A DNA stretch of 64,000 nt from DATDAH01 sp963792205 (GTDB taxonomy: Bacteria > Actinomycetota > Acidimicrobiia > Acidimicrobiales > DATDAH01), in the NCBI GenBank assembly GCA_963792205.1, contig CAWBVI010000005.1, forward strand, positions 372,001-436,000. Reading direction: 5' to 3'. This document shows, piece after piece, positions 52,933 to 62,207 of the stretch. The position numbers were made by a program, and so were the translations under genes. The notes beneath the pieces are model-generated. The model did no database searches, was not told the DNA's origin, and saw only the letters and a program-made list of their open reading frames with translations. Position 1 is the first letter of the stretch. Each line of letters opens with the position of its first letter.

Positions 52933-54273
52933 TCACGCGCCGCGGGCGGGGCGGGCGATGCCGAGGTGGTCGCGGAGGGTCGAGCCGGTGTAGCGGTCGC
53001 GGAAGACGCCGCGGCGCTGGAGCTCGGGCACGACCAGGCGGACGACGTCCTCGTAGGCCCCGGGCACGTGGGTGGCGGCGATGACGAAGCCGTCGCAGGC
53101 GTCGCCCTCGAACCACTCCTCCATCTGGTCGGCGACCTCGGTGCCGGTGCCCACGAAGCGGGGGCCCTGGAGCAGGGTGGCCCGGTGCCCGGCGAGGTCG
53201 GCCAGGGTGATGTCGTCGCCGATGTGCTGGCGCAGGTTCTTCACCAGGCCCCGGATGCCGGAGACCGATTCGATGAGCTCGTCGGTGATGGGGTCGTCCA
53301 GCGCCATCGACGAGAAGTCGTGGTTCATCAGCTCGGAGAGCAGGGTCAGCGAGGCCTGAGGGTCGACCAGCTCGTTGAGGAACAGCTGCTCACGCTCCTC
53401 GGCCTGGGCCCGGGACTCCCCCACGACCGTGTAGGCCATCGGGCACATCTTCACCGTGGCGGGGTCCCGCCCCAGTTCGGCGATCCGGTCCTTCTGGTCC
53501 TTGTAGTGCGACCGGGCGACCTCGATGCCCGGGTCACCGGTGAAGATCAGCTCGGCCCAACGGCCGGCGAAGTCCCGCCCTCGGCCCGACGACCCCGCCT
53601 GCAGCAGGACGGGCCGGCCCTGCGGCGACCGGGGGACGGTGAGGGGGCCCCGCACCTTGAACCACTCGCCTTCGTAGTTGAGCTCGCGCACCTTGTCGGG
53701 GTCGGCGAAGGTGCCACCCTCCCGGTCGAGGACCAGGGCGTCGTCGTCCCACGTGTCCCACAGGCCGGTCGTGGCTTCGAGGAACTCGTCGGCCCGGTCG
53801 TAGCGGGCGTCGTGGTCGAGGACCTGGGTGAAGCCGTAGTTCTGGGCCTCGCTGTCGTTCACCGACGTGACCACGTTCCAGGCCGCCCGCCCGCCCGAGA
53901 GGTGGTCGAGGGTGGCGAACGTGCGGGCCACGTGGAACGGCGTGTAGTAGGTCGTCGAGTAGGTCGCCCCGAGGCCGATCGAGCGGGTGGCCCCGGCGAC
54001 CACGCCCAGCACCACGCTCAGGTCGAGCTTGACCGGCCGGGCCCCCAACCGCACCGCCTCGGCCACGGACCCGGCATAGATGCCGGGCATGGCCAGGCGG
54101 TCGTCGAAGAACATGAGGTCGAAGCAGCCCTCCTCGAGGGTCCGCCCGAGCTTCTGGTAGTAGCTGGCGTCGAGGAAGCCCTGCTCCGTCGCCGGGTGTC
54201 GCCAGGATCCGGCGTAGACCGTCGTGCTGCCGGCCTGCATGAACCCGACCAGCGACATCTGCCGCTCGGCCAT
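52933..54273 (-). CDS. Flavin-dependent monooxygenase (NtaA/SnaA/DszA, LLM class)
   Basis: This 446-residue TIM-barrel flavin monooxygenase has 'MSLVGFMQAGSTTVYAGSWRHP', 'LSVVLGVVAGATRSIGLGATYSTTYYTPFHVARTFATLDHLSGGRAAWNVVTS' and 'LLQAGSSGRGRDFAGRWAELIF', which mark the nitrilotriacetate/dibenzothiophene monooxygenase branch. It uses FMNH2 from a separate reductase to oxygenate amines, sulfur compounds or others. The ATG (54273) has AAGGGGA upstream. It is downstream of the P450 gene, though the 60-base gap leaves a separate promoter possible. Confidence 0.93.
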   Translation of the reverse strand: MAERQMSLVGFMQAGSTTVYAGSWRHPATEQGFLDASYYQKLGRTLEEGCFDLMFFDDRLAMPGIYAGSVAEAVRLGARPVKLDLSVVLGVVAGATRSIGLGATYSTTYYTPFHVARTFATLDHLSGGRAAWNVVTSVNDSEAQNYGFTQVLDHDARYDRADEFLEATTGLWDTWDDDALVLDREGGTFADPDKVRELNYEGEWFKVRGPLTVPRSPQGRPVLLQAGSSGRGRDFAGRWAELIFTGDPGIEVARSHYKDQKDRIAELGRDPATVKMCPMAYTVVGESRAQAEEREQLFLNELVDPQASLTLLSELMNHDFSSMALDDPITDELIESVSGIRGLVKNLRQHIGDDITLADLAGHRATLLQGPRFVGTGTEVADQMEEWFEGDACDGFVIAATHVPGAYEDVVRLVVPELQRRGVFRDRYTGSTLRDHLGIARPARGA

Positions 54274-54335
54274 GTGCTTCCCCTTTCGGAGAATGGAGCT
54301 TCCGTCTGAGCAGAGGGAGCCTATACCCACCTGCC

Positions 54336-55610
54336 TCAGCCCGCCGGTGTGAGCTCCAGGTGGAGGTGCTCGAGGCCGCGCAGGATGAACGTCGGTGCGT
54401 ACTCGTAGCGGCGGTCGCCGGGCGGGCCGTGCTCCGCCTCCGAGATGCGGATGTCGGCCGTGCGTTCGAGCATGCGCTCCACGGCGACCCGGCCCTCGGT
54501 GCGGGCCAGTGACGCCCCGGGGCAGAAGTGGACGCCGTGCCCGAAGGCGAGGTGCTCCCGGGCGTTCTCGCGCTCGATGGAGAACTCGCCGGGGTGCTCG
54601 AAGTGGCGGGGATCCCGGTTGGCGGCCCCGTTCAGGACCATCACGGTGGTGCCGGCGGGGAGGTCGACGCCGCCGACGGTCACGGGCAGGCGGGACAGCC
54701 GGAAGTCGCCCTTGACCGGCGACTCGTGGCGCAGGCACTCCTCGATGAAGTTGGGGATCAGTGCCGGGTCGTCCCGGAGCCGTTGCTGGAGCTCGGCGTC
54801 CTCGGCGATCCGCAGGAAGGCCGTCCCGAGGAGCCGGATGGTGGTCTCCTGCCCGGCGGCGAAGAGGTTGCTGGCGATCTTGGCCACGTCAGCGACCTCG
54901 GGCGTGGAACCGTCCGGGAAGGTGGCGGTGGCGAGGCCGGTGAGGACGTCGTCCCTCGGCTCGCGCCGGCGGTCCTCGAGATATTCCGAGAACCGCTCGT
55001 AGAGGTACTCGAGGGGCCGGTGGGACATGGTGTCGTCGCCGGTGCTGCCGACCGCCTGGCCCTCCCGGCGGGCCAGCTTCTGCCGGAACTCCTCGTGGTC
55101 CTCAGCGGGCACGCCGAGGAGGTCGGCGATGACGAGCATCGTGTACGGCGCGCCGAACTGCCGGACGATCTCGCAGCGGCCGTCGACGAGGCACTCGTCG
55201 ATCTGGCGGTCGGCGAGGGCCCAGATGAAGTCCTCGTTCTCCTGCATGCGCTTCGGCGTGAGGAGGCGCATGAGCAGCCCGCGGTGCTCGGTGTGCTTCG
55301 GCGGATCGAAGGTGGTGATCTGGTCGCTGAACGGCAGGTCGTCGCGATGTTCCTCGATGACGTCGCTCACGTCGTCGCCCTCGAGCGGGACGGGGAAGCC
55401 CGGGAACGGACCGGTCACCGACGTGCACGACGAGAACGTGGCGGTGTCGTGGTAGACGGCCAGGGCCTCGTCGTAGCCCGTGATCAGGACGACGTCGTGG
55501 TGCGGCTCCCGCTGCACCGGGCACCGGGCCCGGACCTCGTCGAAGAACGGGTAGGGGTCGGCGACCAGGGACGGGTCGCGGAAGAAGTCGCGGTCGTCGG
55601 GGTCGCCCAC
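54336..55610 (-). CDS. Cytochrome P450
   Basis: This 424-residue P450 has the I-helix motif 'LFAAGQETTIRLL', the ExxR helix 'FIEECLRHESPV' and the heme loop 'FGHGVHFCPGASLARTE'. It is a close paralogue of the P450 at 29718-30941 (shared segments 'EGDD', 'LPFSDQ', 'FDPP', 'LTPKR/ITPKR' and 'DDV'), so related substrates are likely. The GTG starts 4 bases after the TetR stop, so one transcript carries TetR and P450. Confidence 0.95.
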   Translation of the reverse strand: MGDPDDRDFFRDPSLVADPYPFFDEVRARCPVQREPHHDVVLITGYDEALAVYHDTATFSSCTSVTGPFPGFPVPLEGDDVSDVIEEHRDDLPFSDQITTFDPPKHTEHRGLLMRLLTPKRMQENEDFIWALADRQIDECLVDGRCEIVRQFGAPYTMLVIADLLGVPAEDHEEFRQKLARREGQAVGSTGDDTMSHRPLEYLYERFSEYLEDRRREPRDDVLTGLATATFPDGSTPEVADVAKIASNLFAAGQETTIRLLGTAFLRIAEDAELQQRLRDDPALIPNFIEECLRHESPVKGDFRLSRLPVTVGGVDLPAGTTVMVLNGAANRDPRHFEHPGEFSIERENAREHLAFGHGVHFCPGASLARTEGRVAVERMLERTADIRISEAEHGPPGDRRYEYAPTFILRGLEHLHLELTPAG

Positions 55611-55614
55611 GGTC

Positions 55615-56322
55615 TCAGTCGGGCTCGGGGGCTCCGATGCCGTGGAGGATCAGCCCCCACAGCTCGTCGGCGGCGTCGTCGTCGGGGTCGACCGGCGAGC
55701 CGCTGATGGTGGCGGCGAAGACGTTGAACATGATGGCCTGGAGGAGCACGCCGGCGACCCGCCGGGTCGCCGCCTCGTCACGGATGGCCCCGGCCCGGGC
55801 GGCCTCGCCGAGCACCTCCTCGAGCAGGTCGACCAGCGGCACGAAGGCCCGCGACGCCTCCTTGGGGTGGGCGGTCAGCAGCTGCTGGGCGAAGTCGGCC
55901 ATGGCCCGGGCCGGTGCCCGCTTGCTCGACCGGCCCGAGGGCAGTGGACGGCAGGCCCTGTAGTACTCCACGGCGAAGCAGCGGAGCTTCGCCAGGGGGT
56001 CGTCCTCCCGGGCGATGAGCTCACGGAGGTGTTCGGCGTTGGTCCGGACCGACTCCTCGAACAGGGCGAGCAGGAGCTCGTGCTTGCCGGCGAAGTACTG
56101 GTAGAAGCTCCGCAGCGACTGGCCGGAGCGCTCGACGACCTCCTGGACGGTGAACTCCTTGTCGCTGGGGCCGCTCATCAGCTCGAGGGCGGCGTCGAGG
56201 AAGCGCTGCACCCGCTTCTCGGCCCGGACCCGCGCCGGATCGAGCGAGCGGGCCACCGCCAGCTCGCGCCGGGTGGGCGCGGGCTCGTCCGGGTTCTCGA
56301 CCACGGATTCGTTCACGGTCAT
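55615..56322 (-). CDS. TetR family transcriptional regulator
   Basis: This 235-residue regulator has an N-terminal extension of about 40 residues, then the HTH 'EFTVQEVVERSGQSLRSFYQYFAGKHELLLALF'. It directly precedes the P450 gene by 4 bases, so it probably controls that P450 and perhaps the divergent or following genes. Ligand unknown; a lipophilic substrate is plausible from context. Confidence 0.92.
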   Translation of the reverse strand: MTVNESVVENPDEPAPTRRELAVARSLDPARVRAEKRVQRFLDAALELMSGPSDKEFTVQEVVERSGQSLRSFYQYFAGKHELLLALFEESVRTNAEHLRELIAREDDPLAKLRCFAVEYYRACRPLPSGRSSKRAPARAMADFAQQLLTAHPKEASRAFVPLVDLLEEVLGEAARAGAIRDEAATRRVAGVLLQAIMFNVFAATISGSPVDPDDDAADELWGLILHGIGAPEPD

Positions 56323-56388
56323 CGGTGAGAGGGTACCGCGTGCACGCGGAGAGCCTGGGTCTTCATCACCGGAGAAGGTAGTTTCCGA

Positions 56389-57534
56389 TCAGGTGGACAG
56401 GATCGACACGCCCGCCGTCCCCGGTGCCCCGTACAGCTGGGCGTAGCCCACCTTCGGCTCCCCCGGCACCTGACGTTCGCCCGCCTGGCCCCGGAGCTGG
56501 CGCACCAGCTCGTGGACCTGGCGCAGGCCGGAGGCGCCCACGGGCTCGCCGTTGGCGATGAGGCCCCCATCGGTGTTGATCGGCAGCGGGCCGTTGATCT
56601 CGGTGGCGCCGTCGGCGACCAGCTTCTCCTGCTCCCCGTCGGCGCAGAAGCCGTTCTCGGCCATGTGGATCACCTCGGCCCCGGCGTCGGTGTCCTGCAG
56701 CTGGATCACGTCGACGTCCTCGGGGCCGATGCCGGCCATCTCGTAGGCCGCCCGGGAGGCGTAGACCGTCGGGGCGTCGTCCTGGTCCACCGCCGCCCAC
56801 GTGCTGTGCACCTCGTGGGCGCCGTAGCGCCGCGACCGCAGGGTGGTGGCCCGCAGGTAGATCGGCGTCGACGTGTAGCGGTGGGCGAGGTCGGCCCGGC
56901 ACAGCACCGCCGCGGCGGCCCCCTCGTCGGGCGCGCAGAACATGTACTGGGTCAGGGGGTAGTTCAGCATCCGGGAACCGAGGATCTCCTCCTCGGGGAT
57001 GGGCTTGCGCCGGAAGGCGTTCGGGTTGAGGCCGCCGTTGCGGAAGTTCTTGGCCGCCACCCGGGCCAGCGTCTCCTGGGAGATGTCGTGGTCGTACAGG
57101 TAGCGGTTGATCTTCATCCCGAAGAACTTGGTGGTGATGAAGTACCCGAGGTCGCCGTACCAGCTCGGGGCGCCGTAGCTGACCGGGTCGCCGGTCAGCG
57201 CTCCGGGCAGGTGCTTGTCCATGCCGACGGCGACCCCGAGCTCGTGCTGGCCGGACCGGATGATGTCGGCGGCCAGCTGCAGCGCCGTGGCCGCGGTGGC
57301 GCAGCCGTTGTAGACGCCCATGAAGGGGATGCCGGTGAGCCCGAGCCGACCCACGACGACGTCGGGGGTGTCGAGCTCGGCGCTGCCGCCGAAGGCGAAC
57401 TGCACGTCCTCCCACCGGATGCCGGCATCGGCGCACGCGGCGCGCACGGCCTCGGCGCCCATGTCGAGGGCGGGCTTGTCACCGAAGCGACCGAAGGGGT
57501 GCAGGCCGACCCCGATGATGGCGACGTCTTCCAT
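56389..57534 (-). CDS. Ltp2-like thiolase-fold protein (lipid-transfer/aldolase type)
   Basis: This 381-residue thiolase-fold protein has the Cys region 'YNGCATAATALQLA', but the usual GHP motif reads 'LIANGEPVGASGLRQVHEL', with His replaced by Glu. That, together with the DUF35 gene one base away, matches Ltp2-type retro-aldolases that cleave the steroid or bile-acid side chain rather than true thiolases. It would act on an acyl-CoA in a complex with the DUF35 protein. The ATG follows the DUF35 stop by one base. Confidence 0.88.
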   Translation of the reverse strand: MEDVAIIGVGLHPFGRFGDKPALDMGAEAVRAACADAGIRWEDVQFAFGGSAELDTPDVVVGRLGLTGIPFMGVYNGCATAATALQLAADIIRSGQHELGVAVGMDKHLPGALTGDPVSYGAPSWYGDLGYFITTKFFGMKINRYLYDHDISQETLARVAAKNFRNGGLNPNAFRRKPIPEEEILGSRMLNYPLTQYMFCAPDEGAAAAVLCRADLAHRYTSTPIYLRATTLRSRRYGAHEVHSTWAAVDQDDAPTVYASRAAYEMAGIGPEDVDVIQLQDTDAGAEVIHMAENGFCADGEQEKLVADGATEINGPLPINTDGGLIANGEPVGASGLRQVHELVRQLRGQAGERQVPGEPKVGYAQLYGAPGTAGVSILST

Positions 57535-57535
57535 C

Positions 57536-57961
57536 TCAGTCTCCTGGCACGGGCTCGAAGGCGAACGTGACGGTGGTGCGGTCGGCGTCCTCGCGGAACG
57601 GGACGATCACCAGCTGGACCTCCATGCCGAAGTCGAGCTTCTCGGGGTCGCTCTCGGTCAGGCGGGACTCCACCCGGACCTCGTCACCGAGCTGGACCAG
57701 CCCGACCCCGTAAGGACGGAAGGTCTCGGGCGTCTCCCCGCTGGCGTACGGCTCCTTGGGGAGGAAGTCCTGGGTGGTCCAGGTCCACAGCGTCCCCCGG
57801 CGCGGGAGCAGGTGCTCGGCCAGGTCCGGCGTCCCGCACCGAGGGCACGAGCTCACGCGGGGGAAGGCGATCGCCTGGCAGGCCTCGCACCGTCCCCCGA
57901 TGAGCTGGGGCTCGTCGGCCGGCCACGTGAAGACGTCGGGGGGGAAGGCAACGGTGTCCAT
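57536..57961 (-). CDS. DUF35/OB-fold protein with a zinc ribbon (ChsH2-like partner)
   Basis: This 141-residue protein has two Cys pairs in its N-terminal ribbon ('GRCEACQAIAFPRVSSCPRCG') and an OB-fold acyl-CoA-binding C-terminus ('FRPYGVGLVQLGDEVRVESRL'). It is the obligate partner of Ltp2-like proteins in actinobacterial steroid degradation. It lies immediately upstream of the thiolase gene (1-base gap), which supports a complex. Confidence 0.92.
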   Translation of the reverse strand: MDTVAFPPDVFTWPADEPQLIGGRCEACQAIAFPRVSSCPRCGTPDLAEHLLPRRGTLWTWTTQDFLPKEPYASGETPETFRPYGVGLVQLGDEVRVESRLTESDPEKLDFGMEVQLVIVPFREDADRTTVTFAFEPVPGD

Positions 57962-57980
57962 CAGGCTCCTCTGGTCAGGA

Positions 57981-58559
57981 TCATCGTGGCACCAGGTCGT
58001 CGTCCAGCTCCACGCCGAACGAGCGGAACGCCATGGCCACCAGGTCGTAGGCGCCCACGGTGAACACGACGTCCATCAGCTGTTGGGTGTCGAGCTCGCC
58101 GGCCAGCTCGGCCCAGGTCTCGTCGGAGATGCGGGCATCGGCGACGAGCTCGTCGGCGGCGCGGAGCAGGGCGGCGTCGCTCGAGGACCACCCCGGCGCC
58201 GCCGGACCGTCGGCGATCCGGGCGATGGCGTCGTCGTCCAGCCCGTTGTCGGCGCCGAGGACCGCGTGCTGGGCCCACTCGTAGTCGCTTGCCCGCAACG
58301 CGGCCACCCGCAGGATCAGGAGCTCGCGCTGGCGGGTCGAGAGCGTCGTGGCGAAGAGGACGTGGGCGTTGAAGCCGTTGAACGCCCGCGTCAGCTCGAC
58401 GTGGTTGGCCAGGGTGCCGAGGGCGTTCAGGCCCTTGGGCCGGCCCTTCCGCTCCGGCCGGGGATGACGGGGGTTCGGCGGCCACATGGCCGCCAGCGCC
58501 TCGCCCATCGCCTCGGGCCACTGGTCCGGCGGCAGCGGCGGGATGCGGGGCTCGCTCAT
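57981..58559 (-). CDS. Carboxymuconolactone decarboxylase-like protein
   Basis: This 192-residue helical protein has 'LTRAFNGFNAHVLFATTLSTRQRELLILRVAALRASDYEWAQHAVLG', the CMD/AhpD-fold signature. It lacks the CxxC pair of peroxidase members, so it resembles the uncharacterised CMD proteins found near P450 and acyl-CoA genes. The ATG at 58559 starts 'MSEPRIPPLPPDQWPEAM'. It is first in the operon with DUF35 and the Ltp2-like gene, divergent from the KshB-like gene. Confidence 0.88.
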   Translation of the reverse strand: MSEPRIPPLPPDQWPEAMGEALAAMWPPNPRHPRPERKGRPKGLNALGTLANHVELTRAFNGFNAHVLFATTLSTRQRELLILRVAALRASDYEWAQHAVLGADNGLDDDAIARIADGPAAPGWSSSDAALLRAADELVADARISDETWAELAGELDTQQLMDVVFTVGAYDLVAMAFRSFGVELDDDLVPR

Positions 58560-58591
58560 GGGCGCAGTGTAGTGAACGCACGCGATCGGCA

Positions 58592-58619
58592 TTGTCAGAA
58601 CTGAGAATCCGATTATCAT
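58592..58619 (+). promoter_or_regulatory. Promoter of the KshB-like operon, leaderless
   Basis: TTGTCA (58592-58597), a 16-base spacer and TATCAT (58614-58619) put the transcript start at about the ATG (58626), with no ribosome site between. The palindrome CCGAT-TATC-ATCGG (58609-58622) overlaps the -10 and might be an operator for the divergent genes. Confidence 0.55.
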
Positions 58620-58625
58620 CGGCGC

Positions 58626-59687
58626 ATGGCGGTCCCCGCCCCCAGCCATTCGCCGTTGAACGCGGCGCGCGACCACCACTTCCACCGCCTCCGCATCCGC
58701 CGCGTGGTGCCGGAGACCGCCGACGCCAGCTCGTTCGTGCTCGACGTCCCCGACGACCTCGGCCCCGCCTTCACCTACGCAGCCGGCCAGTTCTGCACGT
58801 TCCGGGCCGTGATCGACGGCGAGACCCACCTCCGGTGCTACTCCATGTCCTCGACGCCCGGCGTCGACGACGAGCTCCAGGTCACGGTGAAGCGGGTGCC
58901 GGACGGGGTCGTGTCGAACTGGATGCACGACGCACTGTGCGAAGGAGACGAGATCGAGGTCACGTTCCCCGCCGGCGTGTTCCAGCTCACGCCGGGCGAG
59001 GGCGACCTGGTCGCCTTCGCCGCGGGCAGCGGGATCACGCCGGTGTTCTCCCTCGTGAAGGCGGCGCTGGCGAACACGCGCCGCCGGGTCCACCTCCTCT
59101 ACGCCAACCGCGACCAGGAGAGCGTGATCTTCGCGGCCGAGCTGGACGCCCTGGCCGAGCGCCACCCCGGTCGCCTCGAGGTCGTGCACCACCTCGACGT
59201 CGAGCAGGGGTTCGTCGACGACGACCGGGTGGCGCCGTTCGCCTGGGTGGGCGACGACCCCGACTTCTACCTGTGCGGGCCGACCCCGTTCATGGACATC
59301 GTCGAGCGCACCCTGCTCGACCAGGGGATGGACCCCGGGCGGGTCCACATCGAGCGGTTCACCGCGCCCGAGCCGGCGCCGCCCCCTGAGGACGGCCCGT
59401 CGAGCGACCAGCCCACGCAGGTCACGATCGAGCTCGGCGGCCGCACCGAGACCGCCGAGCACCACCCGGGCACGACCATCCTCCAGACCGCCCGCCAGCT
59501 CGGCCTGTCGGCTCCCTTCTCGTGCGAGTCGGGCAGCTGTGCGACCTGCATGGCGAAGCTCGTCGACGGATCGGTCACCATGCACGTCAACAACGCGCTG
59601 ACCGACGAGGAGGTCGAGGAGGGCTGGGTGCTCACCTGCCAGTCCGTCCCCACCTCCCCGGCGGTCCACGTCGTCTACGAGGAGTGA
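58626..59687 (+). CDS. KshB-like ferredoxin reductase (FAD, NAD(P)H and 2Fe-2S domains)
   Basis: This 353-residue reductase has the FAD motif 'RCYSMSS', NAD(P)H loop 'AAGSGITPVFSLVK', 'FYLCGPTPFMD' and a C-terminal plant-type 2Fe-2S domain ('CESGSCATC' with a later Cys in 'LTCQS'). This is the layout of 3-ketosteroid 9-alpha-hydroxylase reductase (KshB) and similar class IA-type reductases. It feeds electrons to a Rieske oxygenase or P450. It leads the plus-strand operon. Confidence 0.92.
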   Translation: MAVPAPSHSPLNAARDHHFHRLRIRRVVPETADASSFVLDVPDDLGPAFTYAAGQFCTFRAVIDGETHLRCYSMSSTPGVDDELQVTVKRVPDGVVSNWMHDALCEGDEIEVTFPAGVFQLTPGEGDLVAFAAGSGITPVFSLVKAALANTRRRVHLLYANRDQESVIFAAELDALAERHPGRLEVVHHLDVEQGFVDDDRVAPFAWVGDDPDFYLCGPTPFMDIVERTLLDQGMDPGRVHIERFTAPEPAPPPEDGPSSDQPTQVTIELGGRTETAEHHPGTTILQTARQLGLSAPFSCESGSCATCMAKLVDGSVTMHVNNALTDEEVEEGWVLTCQSVPTSPAVHVVYEE

Positions 59688-59689
59688 GG

Positions 59690-60118
59690 ATGGGCCCGGA
59701 CGAGATCGCCGACATCATCGAGATCGAGCAGCTGCTGGCGAAGTACGCCACCGGGATGACCCAGGACGACGTCGAGGCCGTCATCGAGGTGTTCACCGCC
59801 GACGGCACCTACCGCGCCTTCGGCGACACGTACACGCTGGCCGACTTCCCCACCCTGGTGGCCGCCGCCCCCAAGGGGCTCTTCCTCACCGGGACCCCCG
59901 TCCTGGAGCTCGACGGCGACGAGGGCACGGGCCAGCAGACGCTCTGCTTCGTCGACCAGACGAACCACGACATGCGCATCGGCTGGTACACGGACACCTA
60001 CCGGCGGACCCCCGGCGGTTGGCGGCTGCACACCCGGGCCATGACCTTCCTGCGCCGCAGCGGCTCCCGCGACTCGGGCAAGGCGCACGACCCGCGCCGG
60101 CCCGAGCCCACGAAGTAG
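59690..60118 (+). CDS. SnoaL-like/NTF2-fold protein
   Basis: This 142-residue protein has 'IEIEQLLAKYATGMTQDDVEAVIEVFTADGTYRAFGDTYTL', the NTF2-like cone fold of ketosteroid isomerases and SnoaL. It begins at ATG 59690, 2 bases after the KshB-like stop. It may isomerise, hydrate or simply bind a polycyclic compound; function unproven. Confidence 0.87.
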   Translation: MGPDEIADIIEIEQLLAKYATGMTQDDVEAVIEVFTADGTYRAFGDTYTLADFPTLVAAAPKGLFLTGTPVLELDGDEGTGQQTLCFVDQTNHDMRIGWYTDTYRRTPGGWRLHTRAMTFLRRSGSRDSGKAHDPRRPEPTK

Positions 60119-60127
60119 CAACCGCCC

Positions 60128-61258
60128 ATGGAGCTCGACGACTTCCGGGGCTCGCTCGACGCCTGGCTCGACGACAACGCGGACGTCCTCGCCCCGCCGT
60201 TCGCCGGTGCGGGGACCCTGGACGAGCAGATGGCCCAGCTGTCGAAGGTCAAGCAGCTCGTCTTCGACGCCGGCTGGATGCGCTGGGGTTGGCCGGAGCA
60301 GGTGGGCGGGTTGGGCGGGTCGTCGCTGCTGCGGGCCTACCTCGGCGAGGCCCTCTCGGCCCGCGACCTCATCCCGCCCGGCCTCTACTCGATGACCGAG
60401 GTGCTGGTGCCGACGATGATCGACTACGCCCCGCCCGAGCTCGCGGCCGAGATGGTGCCGCGGCAGCTGCGGGGCGACGAGACCTGGTGCCAGGGGTTCT
60501 CCGAGCCCGGCACGGGGAGCAACCTGGCGTCGCTGTCCTGCCGGGCGACCGAGGCCGACGATGGGTGGCGGGTCACGGGGCAGAAGGTCTGGACCAGCCT
60601 GGCCCAGTACGCCGAACGCTGCGTCCTGCTCACGCGGACCGGGACGCCCGAGTCGGCCCACCGCGGGATCACCGCCCTCTTCGTCGACATGGACACCCCG
60701 GGGATCACCGTCCGGCCGATCGAGACGATGCACGGCGTGGCCGAGTTCTGCGAGGTCTTCTTCGACGACGTGGCCGTGCCGCGCGATCGCACCCTGGGCG
60801 AGGTCGGCGGGGGTTGGTCGGTGGCCATGGACCTGCTGCCCTACGAGCGGAGCACCGCGCTCGGGCTGCGCGGCGCCCACCTGCACCACCGCATGGAGCG
60901 GCTCCTCGCCGCCGTCCCCGACGGCGGCCTCACCCCCGCCGACGTGGGTGAGGTGTTCCAGCAGCTCCATGCCTTCCGGGCCCGCTCCCGCGCCACCCAG
61001 CACCGCCTCGCCGACGGCGAGCGCCTCGGCCCGGAGACCTCGGTCGACAAGGTGCTGCTGGCCACGAGCGAGCAGGCGCTCTTCGACCTGGTGGCCGACG
61101 GCCTGGACGACGCCGTCGTCCTCGGCGACGACCCGGTCAGCGAGCAGTGGCGGACCGAGTTCCTCTACTCGAAGGCGGCGACCATCTACGGCGGCAGCGC
61201 CGAGATCCAGCGCAACATCATCGCCCGGCGCCTGCTCGATCTGGGGAGCGACCGGTAG
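60128..61258 (+). CDS. Acyl-CoA dehydrogenase, catalytic-type subunit
   Basis: This 376-residue acyl-CoA dehydrogenase has 'FSEPGTGSNLASLSCRA' for FAD/substrate contacts and the C-terminal 'YGGSAEIQRNIIARRLL'. It introduces an alpha,beta double bond into an acyl-CoA, passing electrons to ETF. It couples by TAGTG to the second, shorter acyl-CoA dehydrogenase, a pattern found for alpha2beta2 enzymes in steroid side-chain beta-oxidation (FadE28/29 type). Confidence 0.93.
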   Translation: MELDDFRGSLDAWLDDNADVLAPPFAGAGTLDEQMAQLSKVKQLVFDAGWMRWGWPEQVGGLGGSSLLRAYLGEALSARDLIPPGLYSMTEVLVPTMIDYAPPELAAEMVPRQLRGDETWCQGFSEPGTGSNLASLSCRATEADDGWRVTGQKVWTSLAQYAERCVLLTRTGTPESAHRGITALFVDMDTPGITVRPIETMHGVAEFCEVFFDDVAVPRDRTLGEVGGGWSVAMDLLPYERSTALGLRGAHLHHRMERLLAAVPDGGLTPADVGEVFQQLHAFRARSRATQHRLADGERLGPETSVDKVLLATSEQALFDLVADGLDDAVVLGDDPVSEQWRTEFLYSKAATIYGGSAEIQRNIIARRLLDLGSDR

Positions 61259-62190
61259 TGGACGCCGACGACCGGGCGCTGTTCGACCGGAGCCTGCGGC
61301 ACGCCACGGCGGCGCACACCGGCGAGGCGCTCGATGCCGCTCTCGACGGGCTCGGGTGGGCGGAGGCCCTGACCGAGGACCCGGAAGCGGCCGTGGGCCT
61401 GCTCTTCGAGCACCAGGGCCGGGCCAACGCCTCCTCCTCCGCCCTCGACCAGGTGCTGGCCGGGGCGTTGGGGGCGCCGGCGGACACCGTGATCCTGCCC
61501 CCGCTGGGCCGCCCCGACCCGCCCGGCACCGTGGCCGGCGAAGGCGTGACCGTGCACGGGTTGGGCGGCGCCGCGCTCGCCGGTGCGTCGACCGCGGTCG
61601 TGGCGACCGTCGACGGCTTCGCGACCGTCGACACCGCGGTCCTCGAGCGGCGACCGGTCAGCGGCCTCGACCCGGCCCTCGGCCTCGTCGAGGTGGACGG
61701 CGAGGGCCTCGCCGCCGACATCGGGGCGCCGGCGTCCTGGGCCGATGCGGTCGCTGCCGGCCACCGGGCGCTGGCGCACGAGCTGGTGGGCGCCGGCCGG
61801 GCGATGCTCGGCCTTGCCCGCGACCACGCCGTCGAGCGCGTCCAGTTCGGGGTGCCGATCGCCTCGTTCCAGGCCGTTCGCCACCGGCTGGCCGAGAGCC
61901 TGGTGGCGATCGAGGCCGCCGACGCCGCGGCGCAGGCGGCCTGGCTGGACGGCTCCCCCCTGGCCGCGGCCCTGGCCAAGGCGATCGCCGGGCGCAGTGC
62001 CCGAACCGTCGCTCGTCACGCCCAGCAGGTCCTGGCCGGCATCGGGTTCACCACCGAGCACGACCTCCACCTCCACGTGCGGCGGACGATCGTGCTCGAC
62101 GGGCTCCTCGGCGACGCCCGCACGCTCACCCACCAGCTCGGCACCGAGCTCCTCCAGTCCCGCCGGCTCCCCCCGCTGCTCCCCCTCTGA
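61258..62190 (+). CDS. Acyl-CoA dehydrogenase-like partner subunit
   Basis: This 310-residue protein has a weak acyl-CoA dehydrogenase-like fold with 'FGVPIASFQAVRHRLAESLVAIEAADAAAQAAW' and a helical C-terminus ending 'QVLAGIGFTTEHDLHLHVRR'. The N-terminal FAD region is poorly conserved, as for the second subunit of heteromeric FadE enzymes. The GTG overlaps the upstream stop by one base, so both are likely made in equal amounts. Confidence 0.88.
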   Translation: MDADDRALFDRSLRHATAAHTGEALDAALDGLGWAEALTEDPEAAVGLLFEHQGRANASSSALDQVLAGALGAPADTVILPPLGRPDPPGTVAGEGVTVHGLGGAALAGASTAVVATVDGFATVDTAVLERRPVSGLDPALGLVEVDGEGLAADIGAPASWADAVAAGHRALAHELVGAGRAMLGLARDHAVERVQFGVPIASFQAVRHRLAESLVAIEAADAAAQAAWLDGSPLAAALAKAIAGRSARTVARHAQQVLAGIGFTTEHDLHLHVRRTIVLDGLLGDARTLTHQLGTELLQSRRLPPLLPL

Positions 62191-62207
62191 GATCCGTTTT
62201 CCGAGGA

